The notes: a model not told the origin generated them from the sequence alone. DNA of 64,000 nt from Pseudomonas sp. H9 (GCF_004353925.1 NZ_SMOK01000011.1:62001-126000); one strand, 5' to 3'. Positions 17,512 to 27,493 are shown, counted from the first letter of the stretch. Translations and numbers: made by a program.

Positions 17512-19080
17512 TCAGGCTATGCCGCGCTTGTGGTCTCGCCAGAACGGCTCACGCAAGGCTGTCTTGACGACTTTGCCCATGCTCGACAGCGGCAGCGCAT
17601 CACGGAACTCGACACTGCGCGGCAGCTTGTAGCCGGCAATGCGTTCGCGGCAGTAAGCGACGATCTCCTCGGCAGATGCGCAGGCGTCGGGCTTGAGAAT
17701 GATCACGGCGTGGACGCGCTCACCCCACTTATCGCAGGGGATGCCGATCACCGCGCACTGAGCCACGGCGAAATGGCTGGCGATGGCGCCCTCGACCTCG
17801 GCCGAGTACACGTTCTCGCCACCGCTGACGATCATGTCCTTGATGCGGTCGCAGACGTAGATGAAGCCGTCTTCATCCATGTAGCCGCCGTCGCCGGTGT
17901 GCATCCAGCCGTTGCGCAGGGCTTCGGCGGTGGCTTGCGGTTTGTTCCAGTAGCCGAGCATGACGTTCGGTCCCTTGACCACGATCTCGCCAGTAGTGCC
18001 GCGTGGCACTTCGATGTCGTTGCCATCGACGATGCGCACCTCGACGCAGATCTGTGGCAACCCGGCCGAATACATCTTGCCGCTGGCCTGGTGCTCGGCG
18101 CAGTGGTAATCGCTCGTGAGTGTGCTGGCCAAGGGCGCCAGCTCGGTCATGCCGTAGGCCTGGGTGAAGCTGGCGCAAGGGAAGGCCTGGTAGGCGCGGT
18201 CGAGCTGCGTCGGGGTGATCGGTGAGGCGCCGTAGATGACGTTGCGTATCGAGCCGAGGTCGAGCCGGGCGAGTTCCGGGTCGCTGTCGCGGGCATCGAG
18301 CAGCATCTGGATCATGGTCGGCGCCAGGTTGATATCGGTGACCTGCTCATTGGCGATGCACCGTAGCGTCTGGGCCGGGGCGAAGGAGGGCAGCACAGCA
18401 TGGCAGCCACCGCTGAAGAACAGGCTGGCCATGGTGGCGAAGTCAGCCAGGTGGAACATCGGCATGACATGCAAATAGGTCGCGTCGTTGCCGAGTACGC
18501 CAGTGCTCAACATACTCAATGCACAAAAGGCGAGGTTGTTGTGACTCAGCATGACCCCCTTCGGGAAACCGGTGGTACCGCCGGTATAGAAGATCCCGAG
18601 CAGGGCGTCGCCGCTACGGCGGGCGTCCTCTATCGGTTCGCTGCCTTCGATCAGCGTCTCGTAGTGATACATGCCCGCCGGTGCTTGGTCGTCGCCGACA
18701 TAGATCAATGTGCGCAGGGTCTTGGACTCGGCGGCGATTCTGGCCCCCAGTTCCTTGAAGGTATCGCTGACAATTAATACCGTGGTTTGCGAGTCGTCCA
18801 GTGAATAGATGATCTCCGCCGCGCTCCAGCGGACATTGACTGGGTTGAGCACGGCGTCGGCCCAGGGAACGGCAAGGTAGTACTCAATGTACTGCTGCGA
18901 GTTGAGCGACAGCATGGCAACGCGATCGCCGCTCTGCACGCCAAGTTTGCGCAGGCCTGCGGCCAGGCGGGCAACTCGCGACCCCAGCTGGGCAAAGGTT
19001 AAGTTCCGCTGCGCACTCCTGATTGCAGTGGCATTGGAACGGCGTTGCAGATGGCGGTGCAATCCTTGGGTGATGTACAT
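17512..19080 (-). CDS. Acyl-CoA synthetase (AMP-forming) A
   Basis: A 522-residue ANL ligase starting MYITQGLHRHLQRRSNATAI. It has the P-loop YTGGTTGFPKGVMLSH, the adenylate motif AYGMTELAPLAST, the hinge YVCDRIKDMIVSGGENVYSA and the C-terminal PLSSMGKVVK lysine. It is a close paralogue of synthetase B at 58.1 kb, and together with the neighbouring SCPx thiolase it forms a pair conserved in both halves of the island. It should activate a fatty or branched carboxylic acid made by the aldehyde dehydrogenase. A strong GGAGG ribosome site precedes the ATG at 19080. It lies 169 bp downstream of the DUF1329 gene in the same direction. Confidence 0.9.
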   Translation of the reverse strand: MYITQGLHRHLQRRSNATAIRSAQRNLTFAQLGSRVARLAAGLRKLGVQSGDRVAMLSLNSQQYIEYYLAVPWADAVLNPVNVRWSAAEIIYSLDDSQTTVLIVSDTFKELGARIAAESKTLRTLIYVGDDQAPAGMYHYETLIEGSEPIEDARRSGDALLGIFYTGGTTGFPKGVMLSHNNLAFCALSMLSTGVLGNDATYLHVMPMFHLADFATMASLFFSGGCHAVLPSFAPAQTLRCIANEQVTDINLAPTMIQMLLDARDSDPELARLDLGSIRNVIYGASPITPTQLDRAYQAFPCASFTQAYGMTELAPLASTLTSDYHCAEHQASGKMYSAGLPQICVEVRIVDGNDIEVPRGTTGEIVVKGPNVMLGYWNKPQATAEALRNGWMHTGDGGYMDEDGFIYVCDRIKDMIVSGGENVYSAEVEGAIASHFAVAQCAVIGIPCDKWGERVHAVIILKPDACASAEEIVAYCRERIAGYKLPRSVEFRDALPLSSMGKVVKTALREPFWRDHKRGIA

Positions 19081-19249
19081 GAAAGCCTCCTGTCTTCTTG
19101 TTGTTCGTTGGTCGGCAAGGCATGCCCGTGATGAGGGTGCCTGGAATCAACTGCGGCATAGAGGGTGATGACGCTGACGCAGCGAAACAGCTTCAGGTCG
19201 GAACCCAAAGCGCTTCGCTGCATGCGCTCAGTCCAGTGGAGGGGCGGCT

Positions 19250-20593
19250 TTACTTGCCGAGACGTTTGAGTTGCGCTGGCGTGAACTCAGCCTTGGACAT
19301 GGGTTTTCCCCAGTCCCACTTCGGGTCTTTGATGGTGATCATGCCCGAGGCATAGCGACCGGAAATCAGGTCGTAGGTCACGTCGGTCGCGTAGAAGGGC
19401 AACTCGATGTCGTGGTACTGGGCCAGGTGATTCTCCTGGGTACGCCACAGCAGGCCGCGGCTATCGTAGAGGTCAGTGGCAAGAATCGACCAGGAGTCCT
19501 CATCGATATAGAACCGGCGCTTGGCATAGACGTTACGCATACCGGGCTTGAGGTCAGCCTCGATTACCCACACACGGTGCTTCTCGTAGCGGGGCAGGTC
19601 AGTGTTTAAGTGACCCACTTTGAGCAAATCGTCATAGCCCAGGTTCTTGTCCATGATTTTGTAGGCGTTATAGGGCACCAGCATTTCTTTCTTGCCAATC
19701 AACTTCCAGTTGTAGCGGTCTGGAGCACCGTTGAAACCGTCGACGCTGTCCTGCACCACCTGTCCGAAGGTATAGCGGGCGCTGCTGTCATAGGAAACCG
19801 TCGGTGCCCGGCGCACGCGGCGTTGGCCTGGAATGTACTGCCAGGCATCGCGCGTCTGGGCGACTTGGTTGATCGGTTCGTGCACCAGCGTGACCTCGCC
19901 GGAATAGCGTGAGGGATTAAGGGTGCGTGTGTAGGTCATGAACAGCACGTTGGAGCTTGGCTCCAGATCGGTAATGTTCTCGCGGAACGCCACCAGACTG
20001 TCGTAATCGACGATGGTGTAGGTGCCGTTTTCCTGGACGGTGGCAGACGACAGCTGCCGTTTCACTGAGCCACCACGGTAGCGGGCAATATGGTTCCACA
20101 CCACTTCCAGTGCCTCGGTCGGCATCGGGAAGGGAATACCAAAGGTGAAGTGCTGCAGCCCGTTACCGCCGTCGGCAAGCTCGGTCTTGGCGACGTTCTC
20201 GCGGCTCTGATCCAGGTACTTTTGCGGAATTCGCGCCGTACGGTGAGTTGGGTAGACATTCATCTTGTAATCAGGGAAGCGTGAGAACATCGCTTGCTGC
20301 CCCGCGCTGAGAAATGCTTTGTGCTGTTCCAGGTTGTCCTTGGTGATGGTGTACAACGGCTTCTCGTTGGCAAACGGGTTAACGTAGTTGCCGTTCGCTT
20401 CGATAGGCGCGGCGCCCGGTTTCATGCCACCGGTCCAGGCCGGGATAGTGCCGTCGGCGTTCGCGGCCATCTCGCCGCCCATGGGGTTAAGCGTGGTGCC
20501 CAGTTTGCTGATGTCGGTGTCCTTGGCCTGCACCAGGGAGCAGGCTGCGAGGAGGGCGATGGTGAGGGGCAGTTTTTTCATTATTCCAGTCAT
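19250..20593 (-). CDS. DUF1329 family exported protein A
   Basis: A 447-residue protein with a Sec signal peptide ending near LLAACSLVQAKDTD, so it is periplasmic or on the outer membrane inner face. DUF1329 members (LolA/LolB-like beta fold) are almost always encoded with a DUF1302 outer-membrane protein, as here. In P. putida such pairs near a MalT-type regulator have been linked, as I recall, to growth on fatty acids or Tween-type esters. A role in moving or releasing hydrophobic substrates at the outer membrane is likely but unproven. I take the ATG at 20593, two bases after the DUF1302 stop, because the second DUF1329 gene has exactly the same spacing; MKKLPLT at 20581 is an alternative start. 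Confidence 0.85.
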   Translation of the reverse strand: MTGIMKKLPLTIALLAACSLVQAKDTDISKLGTTLNPMGGEMAANADGTIPAWTGGMKPGAAPIEANGNYVNPFANEKPLYTITKDNLEQHKAFLSAGQQAMFSRFPDYKMNVYPTHRTARIPQKYLDQSRENVAKTELADGGNGLQHFTFGIPFPMPTEALEVVWNHIARYRGGSVKRQLSSATVQENGTYTIVDYDSLVAFRENITDLEPSSNVLFMTYTRTLNPSRYSGEVTLVHEPINQVAQTRDAWQYIPGQRRVRRAPTVSYDSSARYTFGQVVQDSVDGFNGAPDRYNWKLIGKKEMLVPYNAYKIMDKNLGYDDLLKVGHLNTDLPRYEKHRVWVIEADLKPGMRNVYAKRRFYIDEDSWSILATDLYDSRGLLWRTQENHLAQYHDIELPFYATDVTYDLISGRYASGMITIKDPKWDWGKPMSKAEFTPAQLKRLGK

Positions 20594-20595
20594 GA

Positions 20596-22431
20596 TCAGA
20601 AGCTCGCTTTGACGGTGACAGAGGCAAAATCGCGGTCGTCGATGGTGGAGAACTCGTTGGTGCCGAAGAATTCGTTGTAAGCCAGCTCCAACGAATAGTT
20701 GTTGCGGTAATCAACGGTCAGGCTGAGGCCGACGGCTTGCTGGCCTTCCTGAAAGTTCGGCCCATTACCTTCGACGTCATGCCGCCAGGTGATTGCCGGA
20801 GTGAGGGTGGTGGCTGGCAGCAAGCCTTCGTAGGCCAGAGAAAAGCGGGCGCGATAACCCCAGGAGAAGTGGTTGACCAGCCCCTTGGTATTACAGTTGT
20901 CGGCATTGAAGGCGATGATTTCGTCGCGGCTCAGGCCACCACTGCCGGTTGCGCCGGGCGCAGGCACCGCCGTGCAGGTGCTTGCGTTGGTGGGGGCGGT
21001 GCGGCCGAAGCCGCCAGCGCGACCGAAACGCTGACCATCGATATCGTCCACCCAGTTAGCGCCGGCCTCCGTGGCCCACGCGAAACGCTGGGCACCGAGG
21101 ACGTTGGACACGGTGTCGGTTGCGCCGAGGCTGAACTGCCAGACCGGCAGGCGCTCGTAGCCATTGACGCGGCTACCCGGTGCCGGTGCGACCGAGGCGA
21201 TGGGCGTGTTGGTAGCGCGGGTCGCGAAATAGGCCACCAGGTCGTTGGAGTTCAGCCCCACCGGCTGGTTCGGCCGGTAGCTCAGTTCACCGAAAACCGC
21301 AGTAGACCCCAGCACGGTGCTCAGGCTGGCGCCGAACATGCGGATGTCTTCCGGGTATGAGGTGAAGTAGCTCGCGTTGTTGAGCAGGCTGGCTGCGGTG
21401 CCCGAGCCGGTGGTGGCAATGCCGTTTCCAACGGGGCTACGGCTGTGATAATTGGCGTAGTAAATGCCCAGGTCGGTGTTATTCAGCTCTTCGAACACAT
21501 AGTGCAGGGCCAGGCCGTACTGGCCGGTATCCCTGGCCCAATCGGTAGAAGCACGCGGAATGAAGGTTCCGGCGTTCAAGGCCGACTCGGTGCTGCCGCC
21601 ACTGAGGATCTTGTCGAACTGACAGCCTTCCTGGAGGCTGTCGGCGGCGCTGAAGAAGGTGCCGCAACCGTCGAATACTGAAGGGCGGAAGTTGTATTGC
21701 CAGAAACCTTCGATGCTCATGGCGTCGGTAACGTCGAAGTTCATACTGAGCATTTCCACTGGCAACTGGCCTTCCTTGAGCTCAACACCGGGGCGGTTGA
21801 AGGCGGACACGTCCAACGGGTTGATGGCATTCACACCGTTCTGCAGGAACAGTGCTTCACCCCAGCTGATCACCTGTTTGCCAAGTTTGGCGTTGAGGCG
21901 GTGGCCACCGATGTCAAAGTCTTTCCACACATAGGCGTCGAGGGCTTCGAAGCCTTTGAACTTGGCCAGGTCTTGCCAGCCGTCGTCGTTGAACTGACCA
22001 GACAATCCGACCTTGCCCCAATCACCCTCGTTGTTCTCCAGATAGTCGTCGTACCAATACTTGAATCGAACGAAAGCTCCCTGGCTGCCATCGTTCAGGT
22101 CGAGGTCGGTAATGCCCTTGAACACGGTGGAGATGGTGTCGCCCTTGTCAAAGTTGAGCTTGCCGTCATCGCCATTGAGGTTGCTGCCGCGCCCGTCCTT
22201 ACCGATACGGGCCGCGTCGGACTTGGTCATTAGCTTCTTGTCGGCACCCTCCAGTGACCAGCTGGTGCCCAGGCTCAAGGTCGTGTTGACGTTCAGGTTC
22301 CAGTCTTCGTCGAACTGGAATGAAGCGGCCTGGGCCGGTATGCCATTGGCGGCCAGGGTTATGCCCACGGCCAACATGCTGGGGCGCAGGAAGTGTGGGG
22401 TCGTGGTGTTCAGAACGGCGGAATCTTTCAT
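20596..22431 (-). CDS. DUF1302 family outer-membrane protein A
   Basis: A 611-residue protein with a signal peptide cleaved after about IPAQAA and a mature part starting SFQFDEDWNLNVNTTLSLG. It is rich in alternating aromatic/polar strands typical of a beta barrel and ends in VKASF, the terminal phenylalanine used by the outer-membrane assembly machinery. DUF1302 proteins are thought to be outer-membrane channels or binding proteins for hydrophobic compounds, paired with DUF1329. It is the first gene of the leftward set DUF1302-DUF1329-synthetase-thiolase and is divergent from the GMC enzyme gene. Two operator-like sites lie in the shared upstream region. AAGGTGA lies twelve bases before the ATG at 22431. 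Confidence 0.85.
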   Translation of the reverse strand: MKDSAVLNTTTPHFLRPSMLAVGITLAANGIPAQAASFQFDEDWNLNVNTTLSLGTSWSLEGADKKLMTKSDAARIGKDGRGSNLNGDDGKLNFDKGDTISTVFKGITDLDLNDGSQGAFVRFKYWYDDYLENNEGDWGKVGLSGQFNDDGWQDLAKFKGFEALDAYVWKDFDIGGHRLNAKLGKQVISWGEALFLQNGVNAINPLDVSAFNRPGVELKEGQLPVEMLSMNFDVTDAMSIEGFWQYNFRPSVFDGCGTFFSAADSLQEGCQFDKILSGGSTESALNAGTFIPRASTDWARDTGQYGLALHYVFEELNNTDLGIYYANYHSRSPVGNGIATTGSGTAASLLNNASYFTSYPEDIRMFGASLSTVLGSTAVFGELSYRPNQPVGLNSNDLVAYFATRATNTPIASVAPAPGSRVNGYERLPVWQFSLGATDTVSNVLGAQRFAWATEAGANWVDDIDGQRFGRAGGFGRTAPTNASTCTAVPAPGATGSGGLSRDEIIAFNADNCNTKGLVNHFSWGYRARFSLAYEGLLPATTLTPAITWRHDVEGNGPNFQEGQQAVGLSLTVDYRNNYSLELAYNEFFGTNEFSTIDDRDFASVTVKASF

Positions 22432-22638
22432 GCTTTCAAGTCACCTTTTGTTCTTGTTCTGGTGAACATCGACGATATCTGCGAGCGCCGGAATGACCTG
22501 CTCGCGGTCACCTCGGTCGATCAACTCCCTGGTGCAGGTTTTCCTTCCCGTTGGTTCAGCAAATGTCGTCGGCGTCTCGCCTCGCGTCGGTCGCATTGAC
22601 CGTGCAGCGAAGTTATGCGCGCTCAGGAAGGGGGGCTG

Positions 22639-22657
22639 ACCCCCAACAATAGGGGGG
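22639..22657. promoter_or_regulatory. Island operator site 5, weaker (ACCCCCAA-CAA-TAGGGGGG)
   Basis: The right half equals that of site 4; the left half is degenerate. It lies about 208 bp before DUF1302 A and about 238 bp before GMC A. No TTG hexamer at the usual distance is seen, so this is one of the less certain copies. Confidence 0.4.
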
Positions 22658-22687
22658 CGTGATGAACGCACCGACGAGCGTCATTCA

Positions 22688-22706
22688 CCTCCCCATGATG
22701 AGTAGG
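22688..22706. promoter_or_regulatory. Island operator site 6 (CCTCCCCA-TGA-TGAGTAGG)
   Basis: A perfect left half-site and a right half matching six of eight bases, 189 bp before the GMC enzyme A start codon. The downstream TTG element is not obvious in either direction. Confidence 0.5.
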
Positions 22707-22894
22707 GTTTGCTGCACTGAGCACCGCTAGCCTCCTGCACATGGGCGTTTGTTCAGTCAGGCATGGCTGCATGCGCCACCTCTGCTTCGGGGCTCGAACG
22801 TGCGCCGGGGCGGGGCCGTTGGGGTGTTCGCGACAGGCGTGCGCTCGGCGGGTGATGCCTGCGACGTACTAACAAGGAAAAATCGGAGGATCGA

Positions 22895-24610
22895 ATGCAA
22901 AACAACTACGACTTCATTGTCATCGGTGGCGGCTCGGCCGGCTGTGCCCTGGCCGGTCGCCTGGCTGACGGTGGCCCGCACAGTGTTGCGCTGCTTGAGA
23001 GTGGTGGAAGCAACCTGACGTCACTGGTGAACGTACCGATCGGCTGTGCTCTGTTAGTGACTGGCTCCGGTAAGTACAACTACGCCTTCGAAGGGCAGCC
23101 GCAAGTGGCGCTTGCCGGGCGCACCAATTCCATTCCGCGCGGGCGTGGTCTGGGCGGCAGCTCTTCGATCAACGGCATGGTGTATATCCGTGGTACCCCT
23201 TCGGACTACAACGGTTGGGCCGCGCAGGGTTGCAGCGGCTGGAGCTGGGAAGACGTGCTGCCGTACTTTCGTCGCGCAGAGAACAACGAACGGGTGGCCG
23301 GGCGTGATGATGACCCGTTGCATGGCGGCAGTGGCCCGCTGCACGTGACCGACCCACGTTCGCCATGTTCCTTTGCCCGCTACTTCGTCGAGGCTGCTTC
23401 GGCCGCGGGCCACCCTTACAACCCGGATTTCAATGGGGCCCGGCAAGAAGGCGCCGGGTACTACCAGGTCACCCAGCGCAATGGCGAGCGTTGGGGGGCG
23501 GCACGCGCTTACCTGCATCGTGGCCAGGCCCAGGAGCAGGGGCTTGGCGGTGGCCGCCGCAACCTCAGTGTGCTGACCGATACCCAGGTGCTGCGCATTC
23601 TCTTCGAAGGTAAACGGGCGGTTGGCGTTCTGGTGGTCAAAGAGGGGCGGGAATGTATCGTGCGTGCGCGCCGCGAGGTCATCCTCAGTGCCGGTGCATT
23701 TGCCTCACCGCAACTGTTGATGGTCTCCGGTATCGGTCCGGCTGCTCACCTGGCCGAGAAAGGTATCGCCCTGATCCACGACGCGCCGCAGGTCGGGCGT
23801 AACCTGCAGGAGCACGCCGATATCATGCTGCACAGGCGGCCATTCAGTACGGATCTGGTCGGCCTTTCACTGCGCGGCGTGCTGCGCTACCTGTGGGAGG
23901 CACGCCGCTACAAACGTGAGCGCAGTGGCATGTTTACCCGTGCGTTCACCGAAGCCGGTGCGTTCCTCAAGACCGACCCGAATCTGGCCGACCCGGACGT
24001 GCAATTGCATTTTCTGATGGCTTCCGCCACTGAGGAAGATCGCCGTACACGTCGTTTGAAACACGGCTATGCCATCCATGTCTGCGTGCTGCGGCCGCAC
24101 AGTCGCGGCGAAGTCCGTCTGGCCTCGGCCGACATGCGTGACGCACCGCTCATCGATCTGCGCCTGCTTGCCGATCCGCGTGACATGGAAGTCATGCTCA
24201 AGGGCGTGAAACTGGTCAAAAAGATTCTTGACCAACAAGCGCTGGCGCGGTTTGGTGGCTCGTTCCTGCATTTCGATCACCTGAAATTTGATGACAGCGA
24301 GGCCGATGACGAAGGTATCCGTAAGGTGATCCGCAGCTACACCGACGCGGTTTTCCACCCAGTCGGTACCTGCCGCATGGGTTGTGACGAAGACTCGGTA
24401 GTCGATCCACAACTGCGTGTGCGTGGTGTCGAGGGGCTGCGAATCGTGGACGCCTCGATCATGCCCAGGCTGGTAGGCGGCAATACCAATGCCCCGACCA
24501 TCATGATTGCCGAGAAGGCTGCAGACTTGATCCTCTCGGATACTGCTGCTGGCGTGCCCAACGCTACGCAAGCAGTGGTGCGAACGCCGAGCGAGCACAC
24601 CCCATCCTGA
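22895..24610 (+). CDS. GMC family FAD-dependent alcohol dehydrogenase/oxidase A
   Basis: A 571-residue glucose-methanol-choline oxidoreductase. It has the N-terminal ADP-binding [18 protein letters not shown] followed by LLESGG, the GMC signature 1 ([20 protein letters not shown]), signature 2 ([18 protein letters not shown]), and the C-terminal catalytic region ([10 protein letters not shown] with its histidine, then [17 protein letters not shown]). It resembles AlkJ and polyethylene-glycol dehydrogenase type enzymes that oxidise primary alcohols to aldehydes. It would act on the alcohol released by the sulfatase. No signal peptide is seen, so it is cytoplasmic or membrane-attached. GGAGG precedes the ATG at 22895. 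The aldehyde dehydrogenase gene follows 120 bp later. A close paralogue is at 54.4 kb. Confidence 0.9.
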   Translation: MQNNYDFIVIGGGSAGCALAGRLADGGPHSVALLESGGSNLTSLVNVPIGCALLVTGSGKYNYAFEGQPQVALAGRTNSIPRGRGLGGSSSINGMVYIRGTPSDYNGWAAQGCSGWSWEDVLPYFRRAENNERVAGRDDDPLHGGSGPLHVTDPRSPCSFARYFVEAASAAGHPYNPDFNGARQEGAGYYQVTQRNGERWGAARAYLHRGQAQEQGLGGGRRNLSVLTDTQVLRILFEGKRAVGVLVVKEGRECIVRARREVILSAGAFASPQLLMVSGIGPAAHLAEKGIALIHDAPQVGRNLQEHADIMLHRRPFSTDLVGLSLRGVLRYLWEARRYKRERSGMFTRAFTEAGAFLKTDPNLADPDVQLHFLMASATEEDRRTRRLKHGYAIHVCVLRPHSRGEVRLASADMRDAPLIDLRLLADPRDMEVMLKGVKLVKKILDQQALARFGGSFLHFDHLKFDDSEADDEGIRKVIRSYTDAVFHPVGTCRMGCDEDSVVDPQLRVRGVEGLRIVDASIMPRLVGGNTNAPTIMIAEKAADLILSDTAAGVPNATQAVVRTPSEHTPS

Positions 24611-24645
24611 TACGCGCACCGGACCTGTTGGCGTGCGCCCGACCC

Positions 24646-24664
24646 ACTACCCGTTATGGGGTGG
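24646..24664 (+). promoter_or_regulatory. Island operator site 7 (ACTACCCG-TTA-TGGGGTGG)
   Basis: Six of eight matches to the left half consensus and seven of eight to the right, in the gap between GMC A and aldehyde dehydrogenase A. TTGAGG at 24682-24687 follows after 17 bp, and the dehydrogenase starts at 24731. Confidence 0.55.
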
Positions 24665-24730
24665 GAACTGATAGCGCAATGTTGAGGACGCTACACGCTC
24701 CGCGATCTATCTGCCCCTGGAGACATTCAA

Positions 24731-26152
24731 GTGCATCAACTGAACCAGTTCTACATTGACGGCCAATGGGTTGTTCCGGCATCCGGCGCCGAGGCCATCG
24801 ATATCGTCAACCCCGCGACCGAAGCGGTGATCGGTACATTGGCAATGGGCACTGAGGCCGACGTGGAGCGCGCCGTGGCGGCTGCACGCGCAGCGTTTCC
24901 GGCCTGGTCGGCAACCCACCGCGAAGAGCGCCTGGCGCTGCTTGGCCGGGTAATAGAGGTTTACCAGACGCGCCTGGGCGACATAGCCCAGGCCATTCAT
25001 GAAGAGATCGGCGCTCCCCAGTGGCTGGCCACCGAGCGCCAGGCGCCATTGGGGCTGCTCGCCCTGCAAAGTGCGATGACCGCGCTGCAGGACATTGAAT
25101 TCAGCAAGCGCCTTGGCAACACCGAGGTGGTCAGCGAACCCATGGGCGTGGCAGCGCTGATTACGCCCTGGAACTGGCCGATCTTCACCCTGGCTGCCAA
25201 GGTCGCCTTCGCGCTGGCCTCCGGTTGCACCGTGGTACTCAAACCGTCTGAGTTCGCACCGCTGGACGCGAAGGTTTTCGCCGAAATCATGCATGAAGCC
25301 GGCGTTCCGCAAGGCGTGTTCAACATGGTGTTCGGGGCCGGGCCGGTGGTGGGGGCTGCGTTGGCAAGCCACCCCGACGTCGATGTGATCTCGTTGACCG
25401 GTTCGACCCGCGCTGGCGTCGAAGTGTCGAGCGCTGCGGCGAAAACGGTCAAGCGCGTACTGCTGGAACTGGGCGGTAAGTCGCCGATGCTGATTCTGGA
25501 TGACGCTGACCTGGCTGCAGCGGTCAAGGACGGCGTGATCAACGTCATGGTCAACTCCGGGCAGACCTGCGTGGCGCCGAGCCGCATGCTGGTACCGCGC
25601 GCGCTGCAAGACCAGGCCAAAGCGATTGCCGCAACCGTAGTCGCAGCAATGCCTGCGGGCGATCCGAGCGATGCCCGGTACAAAGTCGGTCCGATGGCTA
25701 ATCGCCCACAATTTGAGAAAGTGCAGAAGATGATTGGTATCGGCATCGAGCACGGCGCGGAGGTGGTCGTCGGTGGCAGTGGTCTGCCGGAAGGTGTCGA
25801 ACAGGGCTATTTCGTGCGCCCGACGGTGTTCGCCAACGTCACCAACGACGCCGTCGTCGCCCGTGAGGAGATCTTCGGGCCGGTGCTGACCATGATTCCC
25901 TATGACACCGAGGAAGAGGCCATCGCCATGGCGAATGACTCGCCGTACGGCCTGGCGGCGTATGTCTGGTCAGGCAACCCGGAGCGCGCACGCCGTGTGG
26001 CTGGGCGCCTGCGCGCAGGCGTGGTGCGCATCAACGGTGCCATGAGCGATCCACGTGCTCCGTTCGGCGGCTACAAACAGTCGGGCAATGGCCGTGAACT
26101 GGGCGTCTATGGCCTGCACGAGTACCTGGAGTACAAGTCCATCGCTCTCTGA
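24731..26152 (+). CDS. Aldehyde dehydrogenase A (NAD(P)-dependent)
   Basis: A 473-residue ALDH-superfamily enzyme. It has ITPWNWPIFTLAAKVAFAL, the KPSE cofactor motif, VLLELGGKSPMLILDDAD with the general-base glutamate, and NSGQTCVAPSR with the catalytic cysteine. It closes with PFGGYKQSGNGRELG, typical of ALDH3/betaine-type broad enzymes. It starts with GTG at 24731, with GGAGA ten bases upstream; the family N-terminus (QFYIDGQWV) begins right there. It should oxidise the aldehyde made by the GMC enzyme to the acid that the acyl-CoA synthetase then activates. A bidirectional terminator follows the gene. Confidence 0.9.
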   Translation: MHQLNQFYIDGQWVVPASGAEAIDIVNPATEAVIGTLAMGTEADVERAVAAARAAFPAWSATHREERLALLGRVIEVYQTRLGDIAQAIHEEIGAPQWLATERQAPLGLLALQSAMTALQDIEFSKRLGNTEVVSEPMGVAALITPWNWPIFTLAAKVAFALASGCTVVLKPSEFAPLDAKVFAEIMHEAGVPQGVFNMVFGAGPVVGAALASHPDVDVISLTGSTRAGVEVSSAAAKTVKRVLLELGGKSPMLILDDADLAAAVKDGVINVMVNSGQTCVAPSRMLVPRALQDQAKAIAATVVAAMPAGDPSDARYKVGPMANRPQFEKVQKMIGIGIEHGAEVVVGGSGLPEGVEQGYFVRPTVFANVTNDAVVAREEIFGPVLTMIPYDTEEEAIAMANDSPYGLAAYVWSGNPERARRVAGRLRAGVVRINGAMSDPRAPFGGYKQSGNGRELGVYGLHEYLEYKSIAL

Positions 26153-26183
26153 CGTCGGGCGAAATACGCGGATAAAGAAGAAG

Positions 26184-26215
26184 CACGCCGCTTCCCTAGA
26201 GCAGGGAGCGGCGTG
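26184..26215. terminator. Bidirectional terminator between convergent genes
   Basis: A 13-bp GC-rich stem with one bulge (CACGCCGC-TTCCCT against AGGGA-GCGGCGTG), flanked by an A-rich run on the left and TGTGTTA on the right. It lies between convergent ALDH A and the LCAD-like gene. Confidence 0.7.
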
Positions 26216-26236
26216 TGTTACATCAAGGCGGCTGGA

Positions 26237-27376
26237 TTACAACTTGCGGGCGATCAGGTCGCGCTGAACTTCGTTCGCGCCACCGACCACGCGGGACACC
26301 CGCAGGTCAACGAAGGCACGGGCAACCGGGTATTCGAGCATATAGCCGTAGCCGCCGTGCAGCTGGACCATGTCATCCAGGTGTTTCCACAGGGTTTCGG
26401 TGGCGTAGAGTTTGGCAATGGCGGCTTCTTCGACCGTCAGCCTGCGCTGCATCCGTTCGCTGATGTAGTAATCGACCATGGTACGCACGGCGACCGAGGC
26501 GGCCTTGGCATCGGCGAGCTTGAACTTGGTGTTCTGGAAGTCCCAGATCGTCTGACCGAAGGCCTTGCGGTCCTTGACGTATGCAAGGGTCAGTTCAAGC
26601 AGGCGCTCAAGTTGTACAGCGGCGTACAAGGCGATGTAGAGGCGCTCGGTCGGCAGTTCTTCCATCATGTAGATGAAGCCCTTGCCTTCTTCGCCGAGCA
26701 GGTTGCTCACCGGCACGCGGACGTTGTCGAAGAACAGCTCGCCGGTATCAGAGGCGGGTTGGCCGACTTTCTCCAGCTTGCGGCCACGACTGAAGCCGAG
26801 ACGATCTGCTTCAACCACGATCAGGCTAACGCCCTTGGCACCCGCAGACGGGTCGGTCTTGCACGCCAGCACGACCATGTCGCAGTTCATGGCATTGCTG
26901 ATAAAGGTCTTACTGCCGTTGATGACGTATTCATTGCCGTCACGCACCGCCGTGGTACGCAGAGACTTGAGGTCGGAGCCACCACCGGGTTCGCTCATGG
27001 CAATGGCAAGGATGGTTTCACCCTTGCAAATGCTCGGCAGCCAGAGGTGCTTCTGCTCTTCGGTGCCCAAGCGGTTGATGTACATGGCGATGATGTCGGA
27101 ATGCAGGCCGAAACCAACGCCGGAGACACCGGCGCGGTGCACCTCTTCGGTGAGCACCGCAGCATGGCCGAAGTCGCCACCGCCACCGCCATACTCTTCT
27201 GCAATCATGGTGCACAACAGGCCTTCGCGGCCGGCCTTCAGCCAGGTCTCACGGTCAACCTTACCGGCCTTGTCCCATTCAGCCTGACGTGGCAAGCATT
27301 CGCGCTCGAAGAAGCGGCGGGCAGTAACACGTAGTATTTCGTGATCTTCGCGAAAGATCGTTCGTTTGACTTGCAT
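26237..27376 (-). CDS. LCAD-like acyl-CoA dehydrogenase
   Basis: A 379-residue FAD acyl-CoA dehydrogenase. Motifs are IAEEYGGGGGDFGHAAVL, AMSEPGGGSDLKSLRTTA, QLHGGYGYMLEYPVARAFVD and the end GGANEVQRDLIARKL. Glu244 in EELPTERLYIAL aligns with the catalytic glutamate of mammalian long-chain acyl-CoA dehydrogenase (LPQERL). The C-terminal EGT base of the medium-chain enzymes is replaced by GGAN, also as in LCAD, an enzyme known to accept branched chains. The true start is the ATG at 27376 with TTGGAG upstream; the longer frame would start at a TTG inside that ribosome site. Site 8 of the operator set lies about 100 bp upstream. Confidence 0.9.
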   Translation of the reverse strand: MQVKRTIFREDHEILRVTARRFFERECLPRQAEWDKAGKVDRETWLKAGREGLLCTMIAEEYGGGGGDFGHAAVLTEEVHRAGVSGVGFGLHSDIIAMYINRLGTEEQKHLWLPSICKGETILAIAMSEPGGGSDLKSLRTTAVRDGNEYVINGSKTFISNAMNCDMVVLACKTDPSAGAKGVSLIVVEADRLGFSRGRKLEKVGQPASDTGELFFDNVRVPVSNLLGEEGKGFIYMMEELPTERLYIALYAAVQLERLLELTLAYVKDRKAFGQTIWDFQNTKFKLADAKAASVAVRTMVDYYISERMQRRLTVEEAAIAKLYATETLWKHLDDMVQLHGGYGYMLEYPVARAFVDLRVSRVVGGANEVQRDLIARKL

Positions 27377-27474
27377 AGGAAGCTCCAATACGTGTGGCAG
27401 AGAGGGCGCGTGCCACGCAATGGTGGTGTGTGCCAGTGGACTGAGGCATCGTGCAACGCGAGGCGCACGGAAGT

Positions 27475-27493
27475 CCTACCCAGGGTGGGGGGG
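27475..27493 (-). promoter_or_regulatory. Island operator site 8 (top strand CCTACCCA-GGG-TGGGGGGG)
   Basis: Located 99 bp before the LCAD-like start codon. Read leftward, TTGCAC follows after 18 bp (27451-27456). Confidence 0.62.

Larger units (their letters stand above)
22432..22894. other. 463-bp divergent promoter region between DUF1302 A and GMC enzyme A
   Basis: No gene is seen here. The region holds two operator-like inverted repeats (22639-22657 and 22688-22706), presumably serving both directions. No clear sigma-70 or sigma-54 promoter stands out by eye. Confidence 0.6.
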
